Origin: Hoplostethus atlanticus
Lineage: Eukaryota > Chordata > Actinopteri > Trachichthyiformes > Trachichthyidae
Assembly (NCBI GenBank): GCA_034670405.1
Contig: JAXDDX010000059.1
Span: forward strand, 2,593,501 to 2,657,500
DNA length: 64,000 nt
Reading direction: 5' to 3'
A program made the position numbers and the translations under genes. Of the stretch, positions 23,946 through 35,185 are shown one piece after another. Positions within the stretch are counted from its first letter, which is position 1. Each line of letters starts with the position of its first letter. Under the pieces are notes generated by a model that saw only the letters and a list, made by a program, of their open reading frames with translations, was not told the DNA's origin and made no database searches.

Positions 23946-24234
23946 GAGGGAGAGATCAGGAAATTGAGAGAATGCATTGTGGAAAGAGAGAGGAGAATGG
24001 GGAGACAGATGAATGAATTTGAGAAAATGGGAGAAGCAGTTTAGGTCCCATAATAGTCTTGGCGTTGCAATGGAGTGAGAGAGAAAATTTAAACATTTCA
24101 CAATTAATTGGGCAAGACTGGGCATTTCTGTCTGATTTTATGGCTTTCATAAGGATGCGTTCAAGGAGGAATTGTATTGTGATACTGCATGTGGACACGA
24201 TGATGATGAAATCTGCCCTCCAAATCATCAGAGT

Positions 24235-24268
24235 ATATAGAATTGTGTGTGTGTGTGTGTGTGTGTTC
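24235..24268. repeat. (TG)n microsatellite
   Basis: TG run at about 24246-24266. Confidence 0.85.
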
Positions 24269-24399
24269 CTTATGGTAAGGGATGGGCTGTATGATATAAT
24301 AACAAGAAGAAAGGGGTAAGAGGGGGCAGCCCAATTGGATAAAGCTATTCTAATAATGAACAGCTGAACAAGCACCATCACTTCACATGATTTAATGTT

Positions 24400-24685
24400 T
24401 ACACCATGCCACGCCTGGCTTCATATCGCTTTCCCGGGCCTTCATTTGTTTCAACCAAAGAAAACACTTCTATTCCACAGCCTTGTTGTTTTAATTAGGG
24501 AAATTAATAAATAAGAATAAATTAATGTGGCCTCCTTGCCTCCTCCTGTACCCCCCCAGAACAGAGGCACCAATGCCTGCCTCCCTGCTTGCATGCCTGG
24601 GATGTATTTGCGTGCCATAATTAACGCTTAATAAGTAAGTGATTCATTATGATTAGCGTGCGGATTCGCCGTAATGGCCCCTCTC
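24400..24685. promoter_or_regulatory. Candidate cis-regulatory island
   Basis: Unique sequence with TTTTAATTAGGGAAATTAATAAATAAG, CCATAATTAACGCTTAATAAG and GATTCATTATGATTAGCG words, broken by a short C-rich tract. Motif texture resembles developmental enhancers. Confidence 0.35.
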
Positions 24686-26294
24686 TGTGCTAGCAATCAA
24701 CCTCACTCTGTTTATCCACACATGAGTCCCCCGATCCGTCTCTGTCTCTGCACATGCTCATCTCCTCCCCAATCTACATATCCGCCACTGTACTCCATTC
24801 CTCTGTTCCTGACACAGGGCCATTTGTTGGCCGGGTGTCTCGCTCTATCCATCTGAGTGTCATTAGGCAATGCTGAGGAGGAGGGAGGGGAGCAGTAAGG
24901 GGATACGTAGTCATCAGAGGTTGTCATACGAGGGGAGGATCACAGATTTTAGTGATGGGGTAGATGGTACCGAGTGCAACAATAGAGTAAAAGGAAATTA
25001 GTAGGTCTATCCAGTGTGGGGATAAGTTGGCCGAGTGTGGGTTTAGAGTAAGGAAAGCTTCATGTGTCAAAGGATCGCCCATTATCACACATCAAATGGA
25101 GGATGTTGATGAGAGCTTAGCACAAACCCCAGGAGTGGAGGGGATTAATCCATTATCGTAGTAATGTTTCGGGGTGGGGACCAAAGTAGTGAGACTCTTG
25201 TAATGTGATGGAGACTCATTTAGCTGGTCTCTGGGGGGTAGTTTGTTTATTGTTTTGCATTTACTTATGCCCTCATGACGGTGGAATGTAATGCACCAGT
25301 GGTGGAGAGATTGGAGGAGCAACAACACTAGAGGCCTTTATCACTAGAATCACAGACGATGGAAAGAGTAGAGAGAGAACCATGTAAAAAAACAATTTGG
25401 TCCTGTAGAATAAAAGAAAACACTGGTTTGGTGAATCTAACTCAATCATTATCAGAAATCAGAAATTTAGAATAAAATTATCTTCACTGGAGATTTCCAA
25501 TAAAAATAATTCTGAGACAAGAGACCTATTTGTGTCTGAGAAGACATACATACAGGAATGCATGCAGACATGTATTTGTGTGTACAGATGCACATATATG
25601 AACAAACAAGCTTGGTGGGGATCTACTTGAAGATCTGCTCAATGAGCTTTTTCACCAACAACTCCACTTGACAGCAGTTTGCTTGAACCATTTCATACGC
25701 TCTGAGAAAGGTTTGCACTTTCCCTCTGCTCTCGCTCTCTCCTGCCCTCCATGCCTCCTAGAATGTTCATTGCCCAGAAAATAATTTCTCTAGTCATTTC
25801 AGCGCCTTTGTGAGCGGCAATCAATTTCTCTTCTCTTCATGATGGTCCCGCGTGTGGGCACAGAAGTTTGACCTTCTCTAAAAGATCTATCAATTTATCC
25901 GTCCATCCTGCAACCTATCCATTAATGTTTTCATCTTCCCCTGTCGTTTTTTTCTCCTCCCCGGCTGGTGACTGTTGGGCGGTAAAGTGGCTCTAAGCTC
26001 ATGTGTTCATCAAGACTTAGTGGCTGTCTGTTTGTGCAATTATACCCCAGTCTTAGAGACGGGCTAAAATCAGTCAGTGGAGAAAATGATGGTCATTTTG
26101 ATTGAGTAGAATATGCACTTGAGAGAGAGGGAAACCTATTTTGAGCAGTGTGAGGGTGGAACATGGGCAGGCGAAAGGGTTGGAGTAAGGCTAAATGACA
26201 TATCACATTACCAGCTAGGGGTCACCCAATTTCTCCCAATCTACTACCAGCATTTCTGTGGCAACAGCTCTGTTAAAACTGAACGTATATTTTA

Positions 26295-26296
<2 letters not shown>

Positions 26297-26331
<35 letters not shown>
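26297..26331. repeat. (TGTC)n microsatellite
   Basis: TGTC tetranucleotide run of about eight units. Confidence 0.95.
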
Positions 26332-26332
<1 letters not shown>

Positions 26333-27994
26333 CACCCATCCTACCAATGTCTTCCTTTCTTTATGCCCATGTATTCATCTAACGCACTCTAAAAATTAAA
26401 ATCACCACAGAAAGCTCTTTGATGCATTGACCACTTCAGGACCTCAGATAGCAAAATTACTTTGCGGTGCTGATTTTTCAGCACCGAACATCAACTTACA
26501 CAAATTGGCAGGCTTTGAGAGTGTAAAATACTAGTCACGTATCACCTGTGTTTTTGGTAAAAGTATTAGGCATGTCAGAATTTGTTCTCTCTGGCTTACT
26601 ACTGTGAAGACATATAAAGGGATTTATCAGTAGATGTGCATCCACAGCACATAATGATGTGGACAGAAAGGGTGAGCGTTGCTCTCTGTGTCAGTCCCTC
26701 TGGGAGAGTGCTGACAACATGAGGAGGTTCCAGGCTCTGAGAGAGGGGTCATGACCCCAGGAAGTGAAACCAGGTTAGGAAATAGTGACAACTGCCTCCC
26801 CTCTTCCTGTGTCTGTCTGGAACGCTGAGCCAGACAAGGCTTTTTGGACAGACACCAGGTTCATAAATGCATTACACCTGGGTAAAGAAGTTTATTTTAG
26901 GCCTACAGGAAATTGGTGGTTCAAGTATGAGTGGATGTGTGTTAGTTAAATGGTTGTTATGGTCTCAGGCGGTAACCAATCCAATATAAGCAAAAATAAT
27001 CAAGTAATCTCCCCATTCCCTCGTTTTTATGAAGGGTTTCATGATGTCATTACAATTTTTGGCACTGATGTGATTTTCATGTGATTATTTGTGAGATTGC
27101 TTTAAAGTGTTTCTCTCTTTATAATACCAATGAAAGCCTTTTTAATCATTGCTTTTGTTTCTGTTGAAATGTTAGCTAAGGAGAACTTTTGCTCTGTAGA
27201 GCTTCTCTCTATGGGCCTATTCTACTACATCCTCTCCATCTCACTGATCCCCTTTTCTCTTTTCCCCTCTTCTTTCCCTAACCCCTTTCTCATCTTAGCC
27301 CCTCCACCTACCCAGAGCCTTTCCATTCTCATCTCTCTCCCTCACCCGTTTTCTCTTTCCCTCATTCACACTTCTCTTTCTGTCCCTTCCAATCTCCCTC
27401 CTCCTCTCGCTGCCCCTCTCTCTAGCTCACAGGACAATATTATATATTCCAGTCTCATGCTTTGCATGATTTGGGCAATAGATGAAGCCATATCCCTCTC
27501 TCCTCCTCGGGCTCTCCCCTCCCTCTCTCTCTCGCCTTGTTGTTTAATGTTTCAATTTGGAGGAAGCAAACATTCAATCAGACAGATTAACTGTTTAATG
27601 CATGTCATCAGTCAAACTGTCTACGAGAGGGGGGCCCCTCGGCCTGGCGCTGCCTCCCCCCCCCCCACTCCCGCTACGTCCTTCTCACTCCTCTGCTCTC
27701 CACGCGCACACTGTCTACTCTCATATAACCAGGCCCATCCAGGCTCAAGCCCCGACACAGAGGCGTCTGTACACATGCACACACATGCACACAAGCATGC
27801 ACAAACACACAGATATAAACACCACATACACATGCAAGCACGCATGCATGGACACACACTCACTCATGTACATATACACATACTTAGACAACCATATATG
27901 CATGAAGATGCATGGAAAACCTCACACTGATATCCATATAAATATAGTTTAAACAAAGCAGAAAATGCATTGAGACACCTGCAGCCAAAATATG

Positions 27995-27997
<3 letters not shown>

Positions 27998-28051
<54 letters not shown>
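27998..28051. repeat. (TG)n microsatellite
   Basis: Longest clean dinucleotide run in the window, about 27 units. Confidence 0.95.
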
Positions 28052-28057
<6 letters not shown>

Positions 28058-30091
28058 TCTAAGGTACATGGATTACATGAGACATTCCATGGAATTCCAA
28101 TGCCACATATACTGATGTGCTAAAGGACACAGCCACTGATTCACTTACAATGATTGTGAAAATGCTTTACACAATTAAGTCACGCTCTCTTAACAGACAA
28201 AGCACATACACACGTGTGCACATATGCAGACACACTCACACACACTCACACTCACACACACACACACACATAGGCATCCCACAGGCCAGTGGATAGGGAA
28301 ATCAAAGTGACACGGAGGTAGAGCAAGAGGGAGTGAGAGATTAGAGGAAATGAAAAGAGTAAAGAGGAAAGAGGGAGAGAGGGAATGGGAGGCCGAGCAT
28401 GCTGGAGATGGAGTAGACTGTAAAACAGGGAGTGATGCAGAGACAGAGTTTATAAATGATATTGCATGCATTCTGGATGAGGAGGACATTAATGAAGACA
28501 GTTGAAAACATGCTTGTATGCAGCATATAGCATATTCTTGTTATTGTTTATTGTCAATCACCAATATCAGCTTCCCCAAGCATCCCTAGTCCCCTCCACA
28601 GATCTATGCTTTATCTGACTCTCCATTACTTGTACACATTTTGAAAATCTAGTTTTAAAACCATACAACTAAAACAAAATACTCCTACTGATAACGATAA
28701 CATGGATAGTAACAAGAACAAACAAGCTACAAAAATATTATGAAAAACATTCATGTTTGCATGAACAAGTGATCTAAATTGAGAGGTGGGGGTGACAGCG
28801 ATATCTAATTTGAAAGTTTCCATAAATTGCATGGTGCATGATAGCTGAAAGAAATTTTCCCTAGATCCACCCGGATATACACTGTACCCACAACGAGAAG
28901 TCCTGTAGATTTGATGAGTTAAGGAATTTTAAGAGAGATAGGAAATACTGCGGTAGTTTCTGTGGTAATACATTGCACATAAACAATAGGCTGTGTGACT
29001 GTCACTTTGCAGCAATAGGTCATTTCATTTGTAAAAGAATTTGCAATGTTTGTTGTGAGAACTGATTAACGGGGTTTGCATTGCCATAGTTTGTTTCAGT
29101 GTATTCTAATTCTTAACCTTTTTCTCACAAGGTATGCAAGTGAAGGAAGAGACAGATAAAAGTATGAATTGTTAAAAGACGTGAGGACTACAGATTCCTG
29201 GGGTGGCTGCTGTTGGGGGTACACTGTTCATGAACTCATATGGAGGTTTGCATGGTTTGCAAGTTGAAAATGTTACACCAAAGTGAAGTGTCCCTTTAAG
29301 ACCAGTAATCTCGCACACCACCTCCTTCCATCATATTTCTCTATCCCTCTTTCTTTTACTCTCCCTCTCATTCATTTTTATTTTATCTCCTGGTGCTGTG
29401 GAGCATCTCGTGTGTCTCTCTCCCCCACTCTCTGACCACAGCGCAGAGGGTGGCCAAACCTGGTAAGTATTGACAGGGAGCTCCAGTGACATGGAGAGAG
29501 CCAGTCAATGCCTAGACACCCAGGGCAGGGGTCAATGACAAAAGGTAGGCCGCTTGGAAAGAGAGAGAAAGAGAGAGACAGAGAGAGAGGGAGAGAGAGA
29601 GAGGAGGAGAAGGGGGTAGGGGTTGATAGATGGGGAAGGAATGAGAGATATGCGGCAAGTATATCTTTGAGTTGACAAAAAAGATAAGATAAGAATGCAG
29701 AGGGACACAACAGAGAGGAACAAAGGGAGAGATGAAGACTGGAGAATGACAAAAGCAACAATGACATGATGAAATGATGATGTTTATATTTTGAAGGGAA
29801 CAAATAAGACATTTTGATGGTGAAATCTCTTTTTTAAAGATTTGCTCCGTTGCTGTCTCGGCCAGGTCTTCCTTGTATCAGTACATCAGAAATAGTTTTA
29901 TAATTAAAAGAAAGCGAGTGCTGTAGATAATCAGCTGACTTCTAATGACTGTGGCTGGAAATCGGAGAAAACAATGTAGAAGTTCACCGAGACTCACCGA
30001 GACGCAGGGAACGGGTGAGATTGGCATGAATGTACCTCAGAGATGAAAGATAGGCCACTGGACTAGGATTAACAGACCTGTACCAGCACGT

Positions 30092-30092
<1 letters not shown>

Positions 30093-30131
<39 letters not shown>
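30093..30131. repeat. (CA)n microsatellite
   Basis: Clean CA dinucleotide run. Confidence 0.95.
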
Positions 30132-30133
<2 letters not shown>

Positions 30134-30867
30134 TGTTTGTGTATTGACACAGAGAGAGAGTGTCAGTATGTATTGAATGGCGGGCGGTAAGCGAGCCCTC
30201 CTCTCCCGCCCCTCTCCTCCTCCCTCTCTCCCTCTCTCTATCGGATATCAGTCCCTTCTCCTCTAATCATTTCCTTCCTTCTGGCCCTCTCTTCTTTCTA
30301 ATGCAATTATCCCTCATTCATCCTTTCATCCCTCTTTCCCCCTCTCTCTCTTTTTCTGCTTGCTTTATCCCTCTCTTCCTGAGAGTACTTTTTTGTTTTA
30401 CTCCATAAGATTTTGTTGTTTCTACCTTCTCTTTTTCTTGCTACATTGTTATCAAGAACAAGACTGCTGTCCCCCTTTGTTGCACTTATTGTTCCTCGCT
30501 GTTTTCTCTCTCTTTCGTTTGATCTTTAGTGATCAGTCTCCGTATCTTTGGTGTGTCACAAAAAGGTGCTCATTAATCAATTTGACTGTCCAAATGTGAT
30601 AACATTATTCTCCAAGCCTCTGCAATATGGCAGAGAAACATACACAATACTTGTTAAACAGTTTTGGTAGCTCAAAGAAAATGCATGCTAATTGTAAATG
30701 AGCTACTGTAGCAAGTGTGCTCCATGTATATAGTAGTTGTGGAAAAATATTAATCCATCCTTAATATATACACGTCAAAAATTTTGATGGATTTATTTTA
30801 TTTATTTTACATATTTCTTTATCAGATGATATTCAGAAAAAGAGGGAATTATATGTGACAAATATCA

Positions 30868-30935
30868 GGAGCCAGAATCAAACTCCTGATGTAGCAAGTC
30901 CATGATATATCCCACTGGACTAAAAGAGGGCACCC
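30868..30935 (-). mobile_element. tRNA-derived SINE head (degenerate)
   Basis: On the minus strand TTAGTCCAGTGGGATA resembles a tRNA A box (compare TGGTCTAGTGG of tRNA-Glu) and, about 35 nt later, GAGTTTGATTCTGG resembles a B box (GTTCGATTC) with one change. The spacing fits an RNA polymerase III promoter. The surrounding arms do not pair as a functional tRNA, so a SINE head or tRNA pseudogene is likelier. Body and tail limits are unclear. Confidence 0.4.
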
Positions 30936-31603
30936 TTCCCTTTTATGGAATTTAAAAATACCTTTTACAATAAAGCCTTGTCTCCAAATACCCTCCATTA
31001 CACAAGTGGGAATATATAGTATGAAACAGTTGAAAATAATGTCAGCAATATATATATAAATGATCTGATGGAATAGGGATGTTCTTTTCCCTGGCCCCAG
31101 GCTTAGAATCTGTTCACACATTTCTCTCAGTATAGAGTATGTGCATGTTATTTTGGTCTTAGATGGTGTATGTGGAGGCCATGTGGTATCACCTTTGCAG
31201 TGGTAAGAGAAAACATGCCACCTAAGGTGGTAGCAAATGCTGCATCTGCCCCAAATCTACCAACATTGTTGCCCTGCTGAACCTGGCATCCCTCATTTTA
31301 ATGTATTTTCATCAAGTTAGGAATAGGCCAATGTGGCCAATGTGGAGAATTTATTTGATCCAAATTACAAGGTGAAAAAAAAGGGATAGAAAATGTTGCA
31401 CAAGAAGGAAAGATCATATCACACACACACACACACCTGAATAAGCATAGTGATGATGATTTGTTGGCAACCCTACCTGTTTTGTCTTTTGTGTGGGCCA
31501 ACCTGTATAGTAACATGTAGAGCATTTATCTATTATATCAGCATAGGTTAGCATAGTTAACTCTGCCACTACCTGTTTCTCAATCTATAAAGGTACAGGG
31601 AAT

Positions 31604-32045
31604 ATACACTTACCGGCCACTTCATTAGGTACTCCTGCTTGTTAATGTTAATAGCCTGCTCCTCCAAACAGCAAATCATGTGGCTGCAACTTTGACCGTG
31701 GTATGATTGTTGGCGCCAGACGTGGTGGTTCCAGCATCTCAGAAACAGCTGCCCACGCACTACAGTCTCTAGAGTTTACAGAGAATGTTGCGATAAACAA
31801 AAAACATCCAGTGAGCTGTAGTTCTGTGGCCAAAAACACCTTGAGAGAGGTCAGAGGTGAATGGGCAGACTTGAAGCAAATAGAAAGGCCACAAATGTTC
31901 AAATAACAGCATTTTATAATAGTGGTGTGCAGAAGGGTACCTTGTTGAATCCATGCCATGAAGAATTCAGGCTGTTCTGGAGGCAAAAGGGGGTCCTACC
32001 TGGTACTAGACAGGTGTACCTAATAAAGTGACCGGTGATTGTATA
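31604..32045 (+). mobile_element. Tc1-like DNA transposon, internally deleted
   Basis: Inverted ends match: the left end reverse-complemented reads CAGGAGTACCTAATGAAGTG and the right end reads CAGGTGTACCTAATAAAGTG, continuing GGCCGGT/GACCGGT, with TA at both edges. At 31703 the plus strand encodes IVGARRGGSSISETA, resembling the N-terminal DNA-binding part of Tc1-like transposases (GARRAGLSISETA). The 3' part keeps the end of the element (..GGCAAAAGGGGGTCCTACC). At about 440 bp against the usual 1.2-1.3 kb, the catalytic DDE core is missing, and frames are broken, so it cannot move itself. Divergence of the ends indicates an old copy. Confidence 0.88.
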
Positions 32046-32442
32046 TGCTACTGTTGTGGTTATCCAGGATGAGAGGAGCACATCACTTTACCTTATACAG
32101 TGTCTCTTAGGCTTCCATCAGTCAGATTACTCTAAGAAGTACACTAATTTGACTGTATTCTCGGGGAGAGTTAAATTGTAACACTTAATTTCTTCTGTCA
32201 GGTACCAAATAAAGGCAAGAAAGAGATGAGCTGAAACGGGGGGAGATATTTCACAACAAGCGCATTGGCAGACAAACACCTTTCCGCGCAAATTTGTGAG
32301 CTTCGTTTCCTGCCCGGCGCCTGGTGCTCTGCCAGAAACAGATGGTTCCCGTTATGTCCTCGAGCAAAGTTCTGCAAAACTGCTAGCCGAGAAGCGCGTG
32401 AGGAGGGAGGGGCGCGCTGCCTCTCTGACAAACTGAACTTCT
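32046..32442. other. Non-coding interval, CpG-bearing patch at 32270-32420
   Basis: Unique DNA with a CpG-rich stretch from about 32270 to 32420 (for example CGCGCAAATTTG, GCCCGGCGCC, AAGCGCGTGAGG). No coding frame is convincing. It lies 450-650 bp left of the CCAAT/TATA patch. Confidence 0.35.
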
Positions 32443-32482
32443 TGTGTGTGTGTGTGTGTGTGTGTGTCTCTCTCTCTCTCTC
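32443..32482. repeat. (TG)n-(TC)n compound microsatellite
   Basis: TG run followed directly by a TC run. Confidence 0.9.
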
Positions 32483-32633
32483 TGTCTTCCTCCTCGACTA
32501 CTTAATAAAGGTTAAATGTTCTTCTTCTGCCAAGCAAATAAGTTTATTGAGCAGTAGCTAAACTAGTTATCACAATGAGGATTTTGATCTGAGGTTCCGC
32601 TCTCTCCACTGGTATGCAGTATAAACAAACATA

Positions 32634-32666
32634 TAATTATTATATATTTTTTATATAATAATTATT
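32634..32666. repeat. AT-rich palindrome
   Basis: ATAATTATTATATA and TATATAATAATTAT form a 14-bp inverted repeat around a T-rich loop. Confidence 0.7.
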
Positions 32667-32699
32667 ATACAGTTTTATATTTATTATACAGACAAACTC

Positions 32700-32782
32700 T
32701 TGTCAAATAGGGGGTCCGTGGTCTAATATGTAGCCTATCTATTTGGGGATCCTTGATTTGAAAAAGCACGGGAAGCTCTGAG
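32700..32782. mobile_element. Fragment of the hAT-like element family
   Basis: The right part, GGGATCCTTGATTTGAAAAAG then CACGGGAAGCTCTG, parallels GAGTCCATGGCATGAAAAGG then TTTGGGAAGCCCTG at the end of the 1623-1925 element. The GGGGGTCCGTGG upstream is also typical of that family. Only one end remains. Confidence 0.4.
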
Positions 32783-32894
32783 ATAAACAACCGACACGTA
32801 CGTATGAAGTGATTAGCGGTTTTTCGCATTAAAATTGAAATTAAGTGTTACTCGGTGACAAGAGTACGTTCATCGAGTATTTTCACGGCTTCAA

Positions 32895-33000
32895 ACTTGA
32901 CTCAGCCAATCAGAGCCGAGGACCGGTGCTATCGGTTTTATACAGACGGTAGAGTATCCTGCTCCCCGGTAAAGAAGACTAGTGTACTTGTATTAAATAA
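32895..33000 (+). promoter_or_regulatory. Promoter-like CCAAT/TATA patch
   Basis: CAGCCAATCAGAG (CCAAT box at 32906-32910) is followed about 30 bp later by GGTTTTATACAG (TATA-like, 32935-32943), with CpGs between. The geometry fits a plus-strand promoter starting near 32965-32975. No coding exon is visible downstream, so any product would be non-coding or begin with a distant exon. Confidence 0.35.
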
Positions 33001-33369
33001 GAGAGAGTCTAAATAAGCAGTCTGGATGATAGTTAAAGCCTGTCGTATCTAAGTTGACCCATAAAGAAGCAAAAACGAAAGGCAAAACGAGTCTTTACTG
33101 ACTGAACAGGGAAGGCACTAGCCAGAGCAAAGTGCTGACCCGTTGATGTGCGCTGTCCGTGGTGCTGAATTGGCCTCGTACTACTGAAGTTGCATCAAAG
33201 CAGCGGGTCTTCTAAGTTTATCATCCACTGCCGAACCCGTAAATATTGTAACAGATATCCCCAATGAAAACAGTTCACATCAATGCTCGTGTCAATCATA
33301 CGGCTCCTAAGTGTGTGAGTGAATGCAACGTCTTGTGCAAACAGACAAAACAGCAACTGCGAGGGATAG

Positions 33370-33850
33370 GCTTTTTGAGCATCCATTAATGGACTGAAAG
33401 CATCGTTTCCAATTAGCCCGCTGTAATCCGCAGCTCATCCCTGTCTTACGCCCCACTTGTCCTACACCCGATACTTTGATCTGGACTCAGTGGGCCTGAT
33501 GCTCCGGCCCTTTGTTAAAGAGCACGTCGGGGCTAATCTCACTGACCCGGCGTAACCTTGACCACCCACTCCCCGGCCTTGGGTTTGGTTCATCGCCGCC
33601 CCGGACACACAACGCTTCCCGGGAGAAAGCCCTTGATCGTTTCATCAAACGCGTCCCTGCTGCGAGTATATGTGCTCGCCGCCGACCTCCCACTCATCCA
33701 AACAGCAGGGTAGGGGGAAGTCGATGCAACAGCGCCAATATAGGCAATGATCCATAAAGAGGAGCCAATACTCCAGTGGGTAATGAGGGACTTCATTTGA
33801 ACCTTATGCAAACAATAAGGGACGATACTTGGCTACTTGGGGAATAGGGC
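33370..33850. promoter_or_regulatory. Candidate cis-regulatory island (CpG-bearing)
   Basis: Unique sequence including CATCCATTAATGGACTG, TTTCCAATTAGCCCGCTGTAATCC, GAGCACGTCGGGGCTAATC, and CCTTATGCAAACAATAAGG (33793-33820 area), a POU-octamer-like ATGCAAAC joined to a SOX-like ACAAT within a palindromic frame. Overlapping frames on both strands show no family signature. Confidence 0.4.
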
Positions 33851-34117
33851 AGATGTATGAGAGGGGCCGTAACCAAGATGGATGGACAGCTAAAACATAA
33901 AAGAGTATTCAAAAATATCGTAAATGTTACTTTTTTACTCTGAGAACGATAAAGAGATTGATTGGCCAGTATTTGCCTTGTATAATTTGGCTATGAAAGC
34001 ATGGAGAACAATGCAAATATGGAAGAAAAAAAACATCCAAACTATCAGGACGGGTGTACTTACTCTAAACCCAAAGCCAATGGACAACAAAATACACACT
34101 CAACAACACTTAAACTC

Positions 34118-34120
<3 letters not shown>

Positions 34121-34174
<54 letters not shown>
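34121..34174. repeat. (GA)n microsatellite
   Basis: Clean GA dinucleotide run of about 26 units. Arg-Glu repeat frames over it are artefacts. Confidence 0.95.
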
Positions 34175-34177
<3 letters not shown>

Positions 34178-34289
34178 TCACAGCAGCACCTTTCACCGCC
34201 CCCTCCCCCCTCTATCTCTCGTTTTCACTCCCTCCCTCTTTCCCCCCTCTTTCTCTCTGGAAAAAACGGCGAGGAGCCGCGACTCGCAG

Positions 34290-34395
34290 GGCCGCACATA
34301 GCTGATCAATATTCGATTTAGTTGCTAATTTAGGGCCTTTCTATAGCTGTCATCCCGTGATGTATGAGTCCTAACCCGAGGTCGCCGCGGAAAAG
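34290..34395. promoter_or_regulatory. Candidate conserved non-coding element
   Basis: Complex unique sequence (CTGATCAATATTCGATTTAG, TTGCTAATTTAGGG, CTGTCATCCCGTGATG, ACCCGAGGTCGCCGCGG) directly after a CT-rich tract and before an A-rich run. It has the texture of an ultraconserved-type element. Not provable from one genome. Confidence 0.4.
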
Positions 34396-34770
34396 AAGAA
34401 GAAGAAAAAAAAATAAGAAAAAAATCAAACACCAGTCAACTTTTCACTTAACAATAGAGCGACTTGAATATTATTTATGGGCGAAAGACCCACTTTATGG
34501 GTGAATTGCTCCCATCGCTGGTGGGATGATGAAGCGCCTTGTAAGTACATGCCACACAGGCTTTGACACAGGCGTAAACAGACATACAGGCAGGGGAAAA
34601 ACATGTAAACACGGGGAAGCATTCTGCTTTTAATATAGATGCAAAACAATACAAAGAGGGAAAATATTAATATCAACAGACGTCAATACCTTGGTCTCTT
34701 GGAGTTCATAATACATTTTGAGTGCATACATTTGATTAATGGCGTGAAGTGTGATACAAATCCTCCCCCA

Positions 34771-34828
34771 GACACACGCACACGCGCGCACACGCGCGCA
34801 CACGCGCACACACAGGCACGCACGCACT
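34771..34828. repeat. CA/CG dinucleotide run
   Basis: Alternating purine-pyrimidine run (CACACGCGCGCACACGCGCG and so on), a classic potential Z-DNA former. Confidence 0.85.
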
Positions 34829-35009
34829 ACGCTCAGACCTACATGTGTGCACAAGCAAGTTTGGAATGAGACAAAAGATATCCTATTTATCTTATGGACT
34901 AATATTATATATTATGGCCCTAATTGTTTTGCACATTGCTTTACACACAAATACACACCCACCCATCAAAACACAATGCTGCTGCTTTATTTCGCCACTT
35001 AATGTCTTC

Positions 35010-35185
35010 CCGATCGATCACTGTTCTAAGGATGTTATCAATAATTTGAGAGCTTGATTAACTTCAACGTTTCCATAACAATTCTCCACGTTTCTCCTCT
35101 CTCGAATTTTTAATTAACGCTTGCTTAATTAGTTCGAGATCGTTTGGGAGAGAGACACTTTATTTTAGGGGGAGGGGAGGAAATT
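35010..35185. promoter_or_regulatory. Candidate cis-regulatory island
   Basis: Unique sequence with GTTATCAATAATTTG, GCTTGATTAACTTC, TTTTTAATTAACGC and TGCTTAATTAGTTCGAG. Four homeodomain-type cores within 130 bp, no coding frame. Confidence 0.4.

Larger units (their letters stand above)
24690..30860. other. Long non-coding interval with microsatellites
   Basis: No gene is supported in about 6 kb. Simple repeats: (TGTC)n at 26297-26331, CA-rich text at 27775-27860, long (TG)n at 27998-28050, CA at 28217-28271, GA at 29560-29605, CA at 30093-30131. CT-rich tracts occupy 27220-27430, 27500-27540 and 30195-30380 and create a 266-codon frame at 27130-27930 that is low-complexity text. Unique islands at 25750-25870 and 30540-30615 (GGTGCTCATTAATCAATTTGAC) may be regulatory. 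Confidence 0.45.

Noticed and set aside
27130-27930. 266-codon plus-strand open frame
   Set aside because: Composition is CT-rich and CA-rich simple text (Ser/Pro/Leu then Thr/His repeats), with no domain and no splice context.
33924-34321. Arg-Glu repeat frames
   Set aside because: Produced entirely by the (GA)n microsatellite.
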